Below are positions 1 to 13,000 of a DNA stretch of 64,000 bases, piece after piece. Position 1 is the stretch's first letter. Each line of letters opens with the position of its first letter. Source of the DNA: Cladocopium goreaui (taxonomy: Eukaryota > Sar > Dinophyceae > Suessiales > Symbiodiniaceae); the NCBI GenBank assembly GCA_947184155.2, contig CAMXCT020004001.1:931063-995062 (forward strand). The letters are read 5' to 3'. The translations under genes and the position numbers were made by a program. The notes beneath the pieces are model-generated. The model was not told where the DNA came from. It saw nothing but the letters and a program-made list of their open reading frames with translations, and did no database searches.

Positions 1-100
1 TTCCGGTTAAGATTTCCCCTTAAACCAATCCATTGAAACTGACTTTCACGAAAATCATATTTTGCAAGATGGGCACAGGTCTGCACCACCAACCAGGTTA

Positions 101-190
101 TTATTAACCATATAATAACCATATATTAACCATATAATAACCATATAACCATATATTTATATTAACCATATATTAACCATATAATATACT
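101..190. repeat. AT-rich tandem tract (AACCATAT-type units)
   Basis: Irregular tandem repetition of a short unit close to TTAACCATATA, seen directly in the sequence. No coding potential. Confidence 0.75.
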
Positions 191-492
191 AACCAACCAG
201 GTGTTTAGTTCCCCAAATGGGGATGATTCCCATGTCGTTTTAAAGATCTTCCCCCATTTTTCATTCATCACGGGAGAATCGACCCAGGCCAGTCAGGCAC
301 TGAAAGCATGTTTCCAGTGAGCCATTGGCACTTCCTTTTTACAAATCCATAGCGAAATGGAAAAATGAGCCATTTATAGATGATGTAGCTATTAAAATCC
401 CACGAAATAGCTGGTTGATGGCTGTTAATGATGGTTATATGATGGTTATATATGTTATATATATACTGGTTGTTGGGCCAACTCATTCCAGC

Positions 493-601
493 TACCATCT
501 GGTTATGACTAACATTGCGAACTGGAAAATGAGCCATTTATAGATGATGTACCTATTAAAAGTGATGATTTTCCATGGCTAGGTTAAATAACCAAAGGGT
601 A
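493..601. mobile_element. MITE family A, copy 1
   Basis: A short inverted-repeat element starting TACCATCTGGTTATG and ending TAAATAACCAAAGGGTA. The termini are diverged versions of the family ends TACCCTCTGG and CCAGAGGGTA. A fragment with the same internal sequence (AAATGAGCCATTTATAGATG) lies at about 355-400. Confidence 0.6.
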
Positions 602-1013
602 GATGTTTAATTAGATTTCTGGTTGGTGGTTTGGAACATGAATTTTTACGACTTTCCATATATTGGGAATGTCATCATCCCAACTGAGGAACTCATATTT
701 TTCAGAGGGATAGGTCAACCACCAATCAGATGTAAGGCCATGTGTCACATTCTTGACTGGTTAGTATGTTTCAACATGTTCATGTTCCATTCATGTTTGC
801 AATGACCCCCATGAACTATATAATTCTTGTCATATATTTGGTCAAAGCAAAACAGGCCAAACATTCACTCACAAACAAATAGACTTTTTTTTTCCTTGGA
901 TATGTAATTTTAAATTGTCGAATTTATCGATGTTTTTTTAAAGCCATTGATTTCCAGGTATATATCGGTGGGTTCCTTTCGAAACGGGATGCGTCCATTT
1001 GGATCCATGAGAG

Positions 1014-1099
1014 GTTTGGACATGTCAGCGTTCCATGAGCACATCGAGAGCATTCCATCTGTGGACTCGCCGTTGATCTTCGGCCTCCATCCGAATGCT
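1014..1099 (+). CDS. Dynein heavy chain exon A
   Basis: Encodes a segment ending SPLIFGLHPNA. Joined to the next exon it reads FGLHPNADITYR, a dynein heavy chain signature. The donor is GA (GCT|GACGCT). The start at AG|GTTTGG is the least certain boundary; an alternative acceptor lies at 957/958. Confidence 0.82.
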
Positions 1100-4000
1100 G
1101 ACGCTCGGCTCCAAAAAAAAATCGGCCATTTTTTTGACCAGAAAATCATAAGTCGATTTGGGTGTGTCTGAAAATAGTGTACCCCTAAACCCAATGGATA
1201 ATGATCATTATCCCTATTAAATGGCTATAATTGGGAATGTACCCTATTTTCAGACAAACCCATTTAACTCAATGACATAAATGATATCCACCATTAAAGA
1301 AAAATGAAACTAGTATGAGAGGTTGCTGTCAGTTGGTTTTTTTTTAATGGTTTCAAAGTTACTAAAACCATTCACGCATGTAGACACCCGCAATAGAATA
1401 TGTGTTTCTGTCATTTGGGGTGGGGTTGGGGTGGGGTGGGTGGGGCAATAACGTTCATGTCAACTCGAACACAAATGGAAGTGTAATCTGTGCATTGGGG
1501 TGTGGGCTCTCGCACTTGCACACGCACGTCATGGTACACCATGGGGATCTTCTCTGGTACTCTGTTTGCGGTAGGTCTTTCTGACGTTTTTTGTGTGTAA
1601 GAATTCCTTGCTTTCTCTTTGGTGTACCCGTTCTTTCTACATTGCCTTCCAGGAAAGGCAATTCTGAGTCATGAAGCTTTTCCTATAGATCTTGCCAATG
1701 CAACGTGATCAACTTATCTATCGATGCAACATCTCATAATTTGCAACCTAGATTGTTGGTTTTGCGGACCCTGAAACATACTTCAATTGAGTTCGAGTAA
1801 TGCATGAAAAAGAAGATGATTTCTCTCCTTCATGACTTATATCAATGTTTCAAACACATGGAAAAGCACAGGAAAAATGATCATGTAAATGGCTGCGGCA
1901 TATACACATGAGAAGACAAGACATCCACGTTCCAAATCACCTGATGCAGAAAACGACGCGGTTTTCTATGTACGCGAAGCCATGTTGAAGCCTAAAAAGC
2001 ATCTAAAAACCATCTAAAAACAATTTTCAGCATCATCTAAAAACCATCTAAAAGCCATTTAAACATCATTTGAACACCAAAAAATGCCAAAAAAAATCGG
2101 ATTTCTTTGGGCGTCCCAGTGGCCCAGTGGCCCAGGACATCACCTACCGACTGAAGGAGGCCTCAGAGATGCTCACGACCATCATCGAGACACAGCCCAA
2201 AGACTCCAACACCTCGGTGCCTTGAAAGATGGCCGGTGGTGGGTTTGATCTGGGAAAATCTGGGAAAACGGCCATCAGAAACCATCAGAAACCATCAGAA
2301 ACCATCAGAAACCATCCAAACATATGGAAAAATATGGAAAAAGTATGCAAAATACCTGGGGAAATCGGAATATGATGTGTAAATGGAGTTGTTTAACAGT
2401 TTTAACCATGACAGATAAGGGGAATGTGATGGAATATGAGTTCTTGGGCTGTGAAATGATAGTTTCAAAGATTCATAGTTTTGTCCATTTTGGAAGCTAA
2501 GATGGAAATGGGCGTCTTGTTTTCCGATACCAGGTTTGAGAGACTGGATTAAAAGTTTTTGCCGACCAGATGGATTACACCACACTAACGGGCATAGAAA
2601 CCGGCATTCCCTGAACAGATGACCCTGTGACTCGTTCAATATGGAAACATGTGAAAAAAGGAAGCTGTCGATGTGCCTTACTTGCGATATCTTGCGATTC
2701 TCAGGATCACGATATGATAGTATATATATATGTACATAATTGTACATATGATTGATATGCATATATATATATGGCATTCAACATATTCAATATCATGCGG
2801 CTCTTGGTATCAATATTAGTATCAGTCGGTCGATGATTTTGCTTTGCTCTGAGGTTGGCAAGTCCGTGGATGAACAGGTGGAAGCGCAAGCACAGGACCT
2901 TTTGGAAAAGGTGCCCAGTGAGGCTTTGCTGAAATGGAGCTGATGGTTGGACCTCAAAAATCTGGGATACAGTGTCACGCCTTAAATAGCAATGGCGTGA
3001 GGTATTTAAAGTCATGTCAAATGCCCAGCCTGATGCAATTTGCATGCAATTTGCTTGTATCATCTACATCATGGCCTTTACCCTCTGGTAAACTAACATA
3101 GCTATTGAAAATGGCAATTTATAGTGGATTTACCCATTAAAACCAGTGATTTTCCATAGCTATGTTAGTTTACCAGCGGGTATGTCAAATTGCCAACCCG
3201 TCTTTACGATGCAACTCAACAACTCCGAGATGCAAACCAAACCATTGGTCCCCAAAAAAGTGCCACCAACCATGATTCCGTGGATTTCTGTGTATAATGG
3301 ATATGAATATCACCATTTCATCTACAAAACCAAGACCTAGTGTAATTATCCCATACCATTCCCATACCCATATGCTCCATGTATGGAATATTTACCAACA
3401 TTTGCCCTAAAAATCGCCCAGTTTTGTAGGTAAATATACCAGCACCATGGAGCATATGGGATATAAACTCAGATTTTTTACCTCGAAAACCATAAATTAC
3501 ACATGTCATCCTCCAAAAACAAACGGGCGCCTTTTGTAGGCCATGGGCGCTGCTTGGTCCCATTGATCCAAGGAGCTGGTTGAGGAAGTTTTCCGCGCAC
3601 TGATCCATAGGAAAGATGGGCTGAAAGGCACCAATGAGCCTTGGATGAGGCCGATGTGGCCGATTCTCAGAAATCTTTCCCAAATGCCTGGTGAATGTCA
3701 CTTAAGGAAACATATATATATAAAATTAAATATATATATATATATATGTGAAACTATATGGTGTTAGGCGTTGTTGATTCTTGCGGTTTGATTCAGGTTG
3801 GAAACTGTCTTGAGTGTTGGCCAGAACTGTTTTCTTCAAACTGGCATTGTTGTTTTCACCTCAAACTGTGATAACTGAGGGCTACCGGGTTTTGACCCAT
3901 CCCCAAATGTGTGGGGCGCCGAGGAGCGTGGCTTCCGTGCGCCTTTGAACATCTTCCTGTTCCAAGAGCTACAGCGGCTTGCGAAGCTTCGGTGGAGCGG

Positions 4001-7000
4001 TTTTCATGATTTCGGTGGTAATTTCGGGATGTGATTTCCAGTGGTGTTTGCAAGTCGCGATAGCATTGAGGATGTCATGCGGATCGATTTGGATGTGTTT
4101 TTCTGAGAAAAAATATGAAAAACTTGACTTCAAAACCTGAAGATGACAATTGATTCCGAAACGCACCGCAAGGCGTTTCTTCATCATGTTCTGATACTAC
4201 CCATGACGGATCCATGGTGCTGGTATATATGCTAACATGACTGGGGTATATTGATGGGATCCATGTTACCATAAATAGCAGCACCATGGATCCTATGGGC
4301 TACAGGAAAATTCCTAATATACCGTGCGGCAGGACGTACGTTTTTCTTACTCCGTCAACTCGACGAATTGTGACATTTTTTAACCGTAGATTCCCACAGC
4401 TTGGAACGATGACGGCTTATGACCCCTCCTGAATGATATATCTTCAATATTCATTTAAAATTAGTTCTTACACAAAATCTTAGAGTCTTAGAGGTTGGAC
4501 CCCAGCATGTTTTTAACCAAAAAAACGATGCTTTTCTTATGCTGTTTATGTCTGTGTTCTCTTCATTTTCTTAGCATTTCAGCATATTTTTTTTCTGAGG
4601 AATATCATCTCCATCGTGCGCAGCAGCTTGGAAAATCTCATCATGGCCATTGAAGGGACGGTCGTGATGACTGTGGACTTACTCGAGGATTCCAACTGCG
4701 TTTTCGACGCTCAGAAAGCCTGGTTTCAGTAGGCGGGTTTTACCATCTAAAAATGAGAAGATCATGGGGATATTATATATATATATGTATACATGTACGT
4801 GTATCTATTTGTTTATTTGTCTATTTAATTAATAACCCTATATATATATTTATATTTAACCACCAACCATATATATATATATGGACGGCTTGGTGGTCTC
4901 AAAGATTTAGGCATTGGATTACCCTTCCACGTTTCAAACGTGGGAAATTCCTCGAACTGTTCATGGAAAACGATCGATGATTTTCATCATGTTTAGTTAC
5001 CAGATGGTAGGATAGATTACCCTCTGGTAAACTAACATAACTATGGAAAATCACCATGTTTAATGGGAAAATTCACAATTTCTATGGCCATTTTCAATAG
5101 CTATTTTGACATAACCAGAGGGTAACCACCAGTTTATACATTGATTGGGGGTTGCTATTAGAGTCTAATATTTTTTTGCCTGTGGCACCAGAGTCGAATT
5201 TAGGGATTTTCTACCAGACTTGAGGCACCGGTTCAACAAACATGGGTATATGACCAATTATGACCAAAAATAGTGTGATTATACCCTAAGTAGGGATTTG
5301 TCATGGTAAATTCTTGGCATTCTATGAGCTATGGGCTATTTTGAAGGGTGGATCAAGACTGAAGCCCCTCGGTGATACAGGGAGATGAATAGGTTGACCG
5401 GCTCCTCAAGGGCAAATGCCAAGCAGGGCCAAGCATTTATGTTTACCACTGTCCTAAATGTGCATGAATTGCTGATTCAATTTGGTTTGTCATATATGGT
5501 TGTTCCAAATTGAAACATGTTCTATTAGATTAATGTACACGTCATATATGCATACATGCTATTACATACCATTACATTACATTGCATTGCATTACATTTA
5601 CATTTACATTTACATTTACATGTACATTTACATTTACATTACATACATATGTATACATATGGGTATACGGTATGGGTCAAAAATGAGTCATAAGTCATGA
5701 CTTGACTCAGCTGCCGCTGCCGCTAAGGACCTTCGAGTACCAAAGAAGTGGACGCACGATGCATCGGGTGCCGAAATCTCATGGCTCTTGCCCACCATTG
5801 GGGGCTGGTGTACTGGCCTCACTGACAGGTGGGGAAGTTGATGGCCTGGATTAGTGTGGATTTCTGGGTAAAACAGTGGATTAGCATGTGGATGGCCTGG
5901 ATTAGTATGCCATGTGTACCACATTGTACCACCCAACTTCCTGGGAATGGTTTCTACATGTTTCTACATAGCACATATATATATATATATATAAAAATGG
6001 TGACTGGATGGTGCCAATGGCATTGGGAATTACTGTGTTACCCACAAGGGTTTGATTTTGACTCTGTTGACGGGGACTTGTGAGTTGCATATGTGGGGCC
6101 ATTGGGTCGTGGCCACATGCCAGGTATAATCAGTTGACTTGGTGGCTGGAACATAGCCGCAAGGACTGGTCATTTGGTCAATTTTTCTGGGCTGTTGGGA
6201 GGATCCGAATGGAACCAAAAATCATGGAAACCTCATTTTATGGCCAGCAAACAACAGGAAAATGGCGATGGGCAGCTTGGGCTGAATGGGGCCATCAACA
6301 TCCAATTGAACCCATGGTTGGGGTTTTGGCTATCCAAACCCCAAAACGGTCTCCTTAAACCCTCGTTTAACACACTTTTTTAAAAAGACTTGGTTGTGAT
6401 TTTCCGAATCAGTTATCAACCTTCATTGCATTCTATAGTAACCCCCCAGAAAAAGATAGGGGTGTATCTGAAAATGGGGTATGCCCTAAAATAGTTCTTT
6501 TAAGTTGGAAAATGATCATAGACCATTGGATTTAGAGCTAGCTTATTTTCAGACAAACCCAATTCATGTGGATTTTTTTACCCTGCCATTTAGGGATGGT
6601 TTATAGCCCACATTCATGATATTTATCTATCTACATATATATATATATATATACATATCTTTTATGGTGATTTAGTGGATTAGGTGATACTTTATGATTG
6701 GGCTTGCCCAAAAATTAGAAGTTGAATTGCTATCAAAAAAAAAAGTTTTTGGATTTCCTATGTGACATCGCCGGAGGACTGGAAATCCTTCTGGATCACT
6801 GGCTTCACCAATGCACAGGGCTTTCTGACAGCCATCCGTCAAGAGGTGATTCTGCGACATCCGTTTTTTTTTGTTTCGATGTTTCTGTTTGTCAAGTTTA
6901 AAAACCATGGTTTTGAATGGTTACTGTTACACTTATTAACACATACGTTTACACCTCTTTTTGTTGGTTTACTACTCTATATATATATATATATATATGT

Positions 7001-10000
7001 ATATTTGACGATATGACATGATCGTATCTTTGTAGGTTGCTTCTCAGCTATTTCTGTCGTGGCCAGGTGACACGGCAAAATAGCAAAAAGAACTGGGCGT
7101 TGGATGATATGGTGACCCACACAGAGGCGATGAGTCTCATGGGGCGGGTGGGCTGAAACATGCTGAAACTGTGACATCGCCATTCCATGATGGTTTGGTT
7201 GGAATCCCCAAAATGCTTGTATGGTGGTATGGTGACTCATGATATGATCATCATTGATCATATTTGATCATATTCCCCATTTATATATTCACTTAAAAGG
7301 TATATGATACATATATATATATATACATATAATTACATATATATATATTCCCCAATGATACCCAAATATGGTGGGATTATATTCCCCAAATTTTCACCTT
7401 TTTCACGAAAAAGTCACGTTTTGGATTTTCAGCTGACATCAGCCTGTGGAATCTCGGTGAACCTCCCAAGGCCTGAAAATTTTGTGCGACATGTTCCAAT
7501 GAAAAAGATCGCCGAGAGATGATTTTTGATGATTTTTGGGTGGTAAAATCATGTAAAATCCACCAAAACCATATCCTTATTCCATATATTCCATATATTC
7601 CAACTTCATGTAACTTGTCTGAGATTTTTTGGTAAAGATCCATACCCCAGCTATCCCCAGCTGGCTGTTCCACAGAAATGATGCAGGTCTTAACCTTGGA
7701 ATTCCCGGATCGTGCGCACGTGCCCGAAGAAGGTGCCATGTGACACGTTGCTTTCTCGGACTTGGAGTAGCCCAAAGCCTGGTTTTTACCATCAAAATTG
7801 GGAGAAAACCATGGGTTGCACCATGAAATGGCAGGCTTCTTGTGATTTTACCGTTTCAAAGTCTGAAATTTCGACGGTCGAAATTGAACATTTATGGTTG
7901 CTGCTTCCTCCCCTTGCCAACCTACAGCCCCAAGATACCTCATGTTGACCCCAACCCTGCTGTTCATAGCCTACATTGTTGCCTATAAGTGCTCTAGGTT
8001 GCCAACCTACAGCCCCAAGATACCTACCTCATGTTGACCCCAACCCTGCTGTTCATAGCCCGCATTGTTGCCAACAAGTGCTGTAGGTTGCCAACCTACA
8101 GCCCCAAGATACCTCATGTTGACCCCAACCCTGCTGTTCATAGCCCGCATTGTTGCCAATAAGTGCTGTAGGTCAACCTACAGCCCCAAGATACCTCACG
8201 TTGACCCCAACCCTGCTGTTCATAGCCTGCATTGTTGCCTATAAGTGCTCTAGGTTGCCAACCTACAGCCCCAAGATACCTACCTCATGTTGACCCCAAC
8301 CCTGCTGTTCATAGCCCGCATTGTTGCCAACAAGTGCTGTAGGTTGCCAACCTACAGCCCCAAGATACCTCATGTTGACCCCAACCCAGCTGTTCATAGC
8401 CCGCATTGTTGCCAGTAAGTGCTGTAGGTTGCCAACCTACAGCCCCAAGATACCTCATGTTGGCCCCAACCCTGCTGTTCATAGCCTGCATTGTTGCCAA
8501 TAAGTGCTGTAGGTTGCCAACCTACAGCCCCAAGATACCTCACGTTGACCCCAACCCTGCTGTTCATAGCCCGCATTGTTGCCTATAAGTGCTGTAGGTT
8601 GCCAACTTACAGCGCCAAGATACCTCACGTTCACCCCAACCCTGCTGTTCATAGCCCGCATTGTTGCCAATAAGTGCTGTAGGTTGCCAACCTACAGCCC
8701 CAAGATACTTCATGTTGACCCCAACCCTGCTGTTCATAGCCTGCATTGTTGCCAATAAGTGCTGTAGGTTGCCAACCTACAGCCCCAAGATACCTCACGT
8801 TGACTCCAACCCTCCTGCATTGTTGCCAATCAATGCTGTAGGTTGCCAAGCTACAGCACCAAGATACCTCATGTTGACCCCAACCCTGCTGTTCATAGCC
8901 CGCATTGTTGCCTATAAGTGCTGTAGGTTGCCAACCTACAGCCCCAAGATACCTCATGTTGACCCCCAGTCCTGCTGTTCATGGCCCGCATTGTTGCCAA
9001 TAAGTGCTGTAGGTTGCCAACCTACAGCCCCAAGATACCTCACGTTGACCCAACCCTGCTGTTCATAGCCTGCATTGTTGCCTATAAGTGCTCTAGGTTG
9101 CCAACCTACAGCCCCAAGATACCTACCTCATGTTGACCCCAACCCTGCTGTTCATAGCCTGCATTGTTGCCAATAAGTGCTGTAGGTTGCCAACCTAGAG
9201 CCCCAAGATACCTCACGTTGACTCCAACCCTCCTGCATTGTTGCCAATAAGTGCTGTAGGTTGGCAACCTACAGCCCCAAGATACCTCATGTTGACCCCA
9301 ACCCTGCTGTTCATAGCCTGCATTGTTGCCAATAAGTGCTGTAGGTTGCCAACCTACAGCACCAAGATACCTCATGTTGGCCCCAACCCTGCTGTTCATA
9401 GCCTGCATTGTTGCCAATAAGTGCTGTAGGTTGCCAACCTACAGCCCCAAGATACCTCACGTTGACCCCAACCCTGCTGTTCATAGCCCGCATTGTTGCC
9501 AATAAGTGCTGTAGGTCAACCTACAGCCCCAAGATACTTCATGTTGACCCCAACCCTGCTGTTCATAGCCTACATTGTTGCCATAAGTGCTGTAGGTTGC
9601 AACCTACAGCCCCAAGATACCTCATGTTGACCCCAACCCTGCTGTTCATAGCCCGCATTGTTGCCAATAAGTGCTGTAGGTTGCCAACCTACAGCCCCAA
9701 GATACCTCATGTTGACCCCAACCCTGCTGTTCATAGCCTGCATTGTTGCCAATAAGTGCTGTAGGTTGCCAACCTACAGCCCCAAGATACCTCATGTTGA
9801 CCCCAACCCTGCTGTTCATAGCCTGCATTGTTGCCAATAAGTGCTGTAGGTTGCCAGCCTACAGCCCCAAGATACCTCACGTTGACTCCAACCCTCCTGC
9901 ATTGTTGCCAATAAGTGCTGTAGGTTGGCAACCTACAGCCCCAAGATACCTCATGTTGACCCCAACCCTGCTGTTCATAGCCTGCATTGTTGCCAATAAG

Positions 10001-13000
10001 TGCTGTAGGTTGCCAACCTACAGCCCCAAGATACCTCATGTTGACCCCAACCCTGCTGTTCATAGCCCGCATTGTTGCCTACCAGTAGTACCGCACAAGG
10101 CGGTGGCGGAAGTTTCAGAATAGGAAACCTATAGGAGACGTTGGTTGTTGTGAATCAGGGATGGCAGAGCGAAGCCACTGATTGACCGAAAGGTGGTTGG
10201 AGTTGTGTTTGCTGGAATGGTTGCAATGGTTGCAGTGGTCACCTCACCCACAACTGTTGGATGTAGTGTGATGTACTGCAACTGTAGTTGTAGTTGTAGC
10301 GTAGTGGAGTTGTAGTTGTGGTGTAATGTAATTAGTGTAGTGTAGTTGCAGTCATATAGTTGTAACTAGTTGTTTTGTAGTTGTAGTTGTAGTTGTAGTT
10401 GTTGTAGTTGTAGTTGTAGTTGTTGTAGTTGTAGTAGTAGTAGTAGTAGTTGTTGTTGTTGTTGTTGTAGCTGTAATTGTTGTGTGGTTGTAGTTGTTGT
10501 GTAGTGTAGTTGTAGTAGTAGTAGTAGTAGTTGTTGTTGTAGTAATTGTAGTTGTAGTTGTTGTTGTTCCTGTTGTAGTAGTAGTAGTTGTTGTTGTAGT
10601 TGTAGTTGTTTGTTGTTGTTGTTGTTGCTGTAGTTGTTGTAGTTGTAGTTGTTGTGTAGTTGTAGTTGTATTTGTAGTTGTAGTTGTAGTTGTAGTAGTT
10701 GTTGTTGCTGTTGTTGTTGTTGTTGCTGTTTTTGTTGTTGTTGTTGTTGTTGTTGTAGTTCTAGTTGTAGTTCTAGTTGTTGTGTAGTTGTTGTGTACGT
10801 TGTTGTAGTGTTGAGTTGTTGTAGTTGTAGTTGTTGTAGTTGTAGTTGTGTGGTTTGGTGAGTTGCTGCTGTTGCTGGTGCTGTTGTGTTGTCGTCGAAT
10901 TTAGGGTAGTTAAGTTAGTGAAGTTAGTTAAGTTAGTCAAAGTAGTTAAGTTAAGCAGTTGTTCTACTTTTCGAACATCCTCACGTCGAAAAAAAGGATC
11001 AAAAACCCCCTAGGTTTTTTACACTTTGACTTCGAAATGTGCTTCGCGCCACACCACGGCGTGCAATTTTCACTTTTTTTCGCACACTTTTTCGACATCT
11101 CAACTCCCAAAAGTGGTCCGGAGCTGGTGTTTTTAACATTTTGACTACGAAATGTGCTTCGCGCCACAACGGCGTGCACTTTTCGACATCTCAACTTCCA
11201 AAAGTGGTCCGAACGTGAGGTGTTTTTAGCTTTTTCACTTGCAAATGTGCTTCGCGCCACAACGGCGTGCAATTTTTACGACCCTCTTGTTTCTACTCTC
11301 AACTTCCAATAAAGTGGGGACCGAACGCTGGTGTTGTTTTGTACATTTTGATCTTGGAGGAACGTGCTTCGCGCCACAACGGCGGCACTTTTTTGCAGAA
11401 ACATCTCAACTTCAAAAAGTGGTTTTTTGTCCTCTGATGCTCCCGTTTATAACCTGGGCCGTAGTGGTTTTGTGGATGTTGGCGTATTGGTGATTATTTT
11501 TGGGTTGAAATGTGCTCGCGCCACCAACGGCGCGTGCAAATTTTATATCTCATCTGGCCAGCTGCCTCCGCCCCCGCCGCTTTAGCGAGCCTACTTTTCG
11601 ACCCTCCGGAGCCCCAAAATCATTGGAAAAACACAGTGTTTCGCGACTTTCCTACCTTTTCGCGCATCTGCATCTTCTTTCTTCTGATCTTTTCTCTTCT
11701 GACTCTTTTCACCTCTGCTTTTCAACTGTCCATATTGTCGGAAGTTTCACTTCTAAACTTCCTTCGATAAGTGCTGTAGGTTGCCAACTTACATCGCCAA
11801 AATACCTCACGTTGACCCCAACCCTGCTGTTCATAGCCCGCATTGTCGCCAATAAGCAGCACCAAGATACCTCATGTTGACCCCAACCCTGCTGTTCATA
11901 GCCCGCATTGTTGCCAATAAGTGCTGTAGGTTGCCAACCTACAGCCCCAAGATACTTGATGTTGACCCCAACCCTGCTGTTCATAGCCCGCATTGTTGCC
12001 GCTAAGTGCTACAGCCCCAAGATACCTCATGTTGACCCATAGCCCGCATTGGCGCCAATAAGCAGGCCCAAGATACCTCATGTTGGCCCCAACCCTGCTG
12101 TTCATAGCCTGCATTGTTGCCAATAAGTTCTGTAGGTTGCCAGCCTACAGCCCCAAAATAACTCATGTTGACCCCAACCCTGCTGTTCATAGCCCGCATT
12201 GTTGCCAATAAGTGCTGTAGGTTGCCAACCTACAGCTCCAGGATACCTCATGTTGGCCCCAACCCTGCTGTTCATAGCCCGCATTGTTGCCTATAGGTGC
12301 TGTAGGTTGCCAACATACAGCCCCAAGATACCTCATGTTGACCCCAACCCTGCTGTTCATAGTCCGCATTGTTCCCAACCCTGCCGTTTATAGCCCGCAT
12401 TGTTGCCAATAAGTGCTGTAGGTTGCCAGCCTACAGCCCCAAGATACCTCATGTTGACCCCAACTCTGCTGTTCATAGCCCGCTTTGTTGCCAATAAGTG
12501 CTGTAGGTTGCCAGCATACAGCCCCAAGATGCCTCATGTTGACCCCCAACCCTGCTGTTCATAGCCCGCATTGTTGCCAATAAGTGCTGTAGGTTGCCAA
12601 CCTACAGCCCAAAATGAATCATGTTGACCCCAACCCTGCTGTTCATAGCCCGCATTGTTGCCAATAAGTGCTGTAGGTTGCCAACCTACAGCCCCAAGAT
12701 ACTTCATGTTGACCCCAACCCTGCTGTTCATAGCCCGCATTGTTCCCAAACCTGCCGTTCATAGCCCACATTGTTGCCAATAAGTGCAGTAGGTTTCCAA
12801 CCTACAGCCCCAAGATACCTCATGTTGACCCCAACCTTGCTGTTCATAGCCTGCATTGTTGCTAATAAGTGCTGTAGGTTGCCAACCTAGAGCCCCAAGA
12901 TACCTCATGTTGACCCCAACTCTGCTGTCCATAGCCCGCATTGTTGCCAATAAGTGCTGTAGGTTGCCAACCTACAGCCCCAAGATACCTCATGTTGACC

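Larger units (their letters stand above)
1..1013. other. Non-coding sequence upstream of first recognised dynein exon
   Basis: I find no convincing exon here. It is AT-rich and probably intronic to the dynein gene, because the first recognisable exon lies far inside that protein. It holds an AT-rich tandem tract and one inverted-repeat element plus a partial copy near 355-400. Confidence 0.5.

Noticed and set aside
10494-10861. Poly-Val/Cys ORFs
   Set aside because: Pure translation of GT-rich microsatellite.
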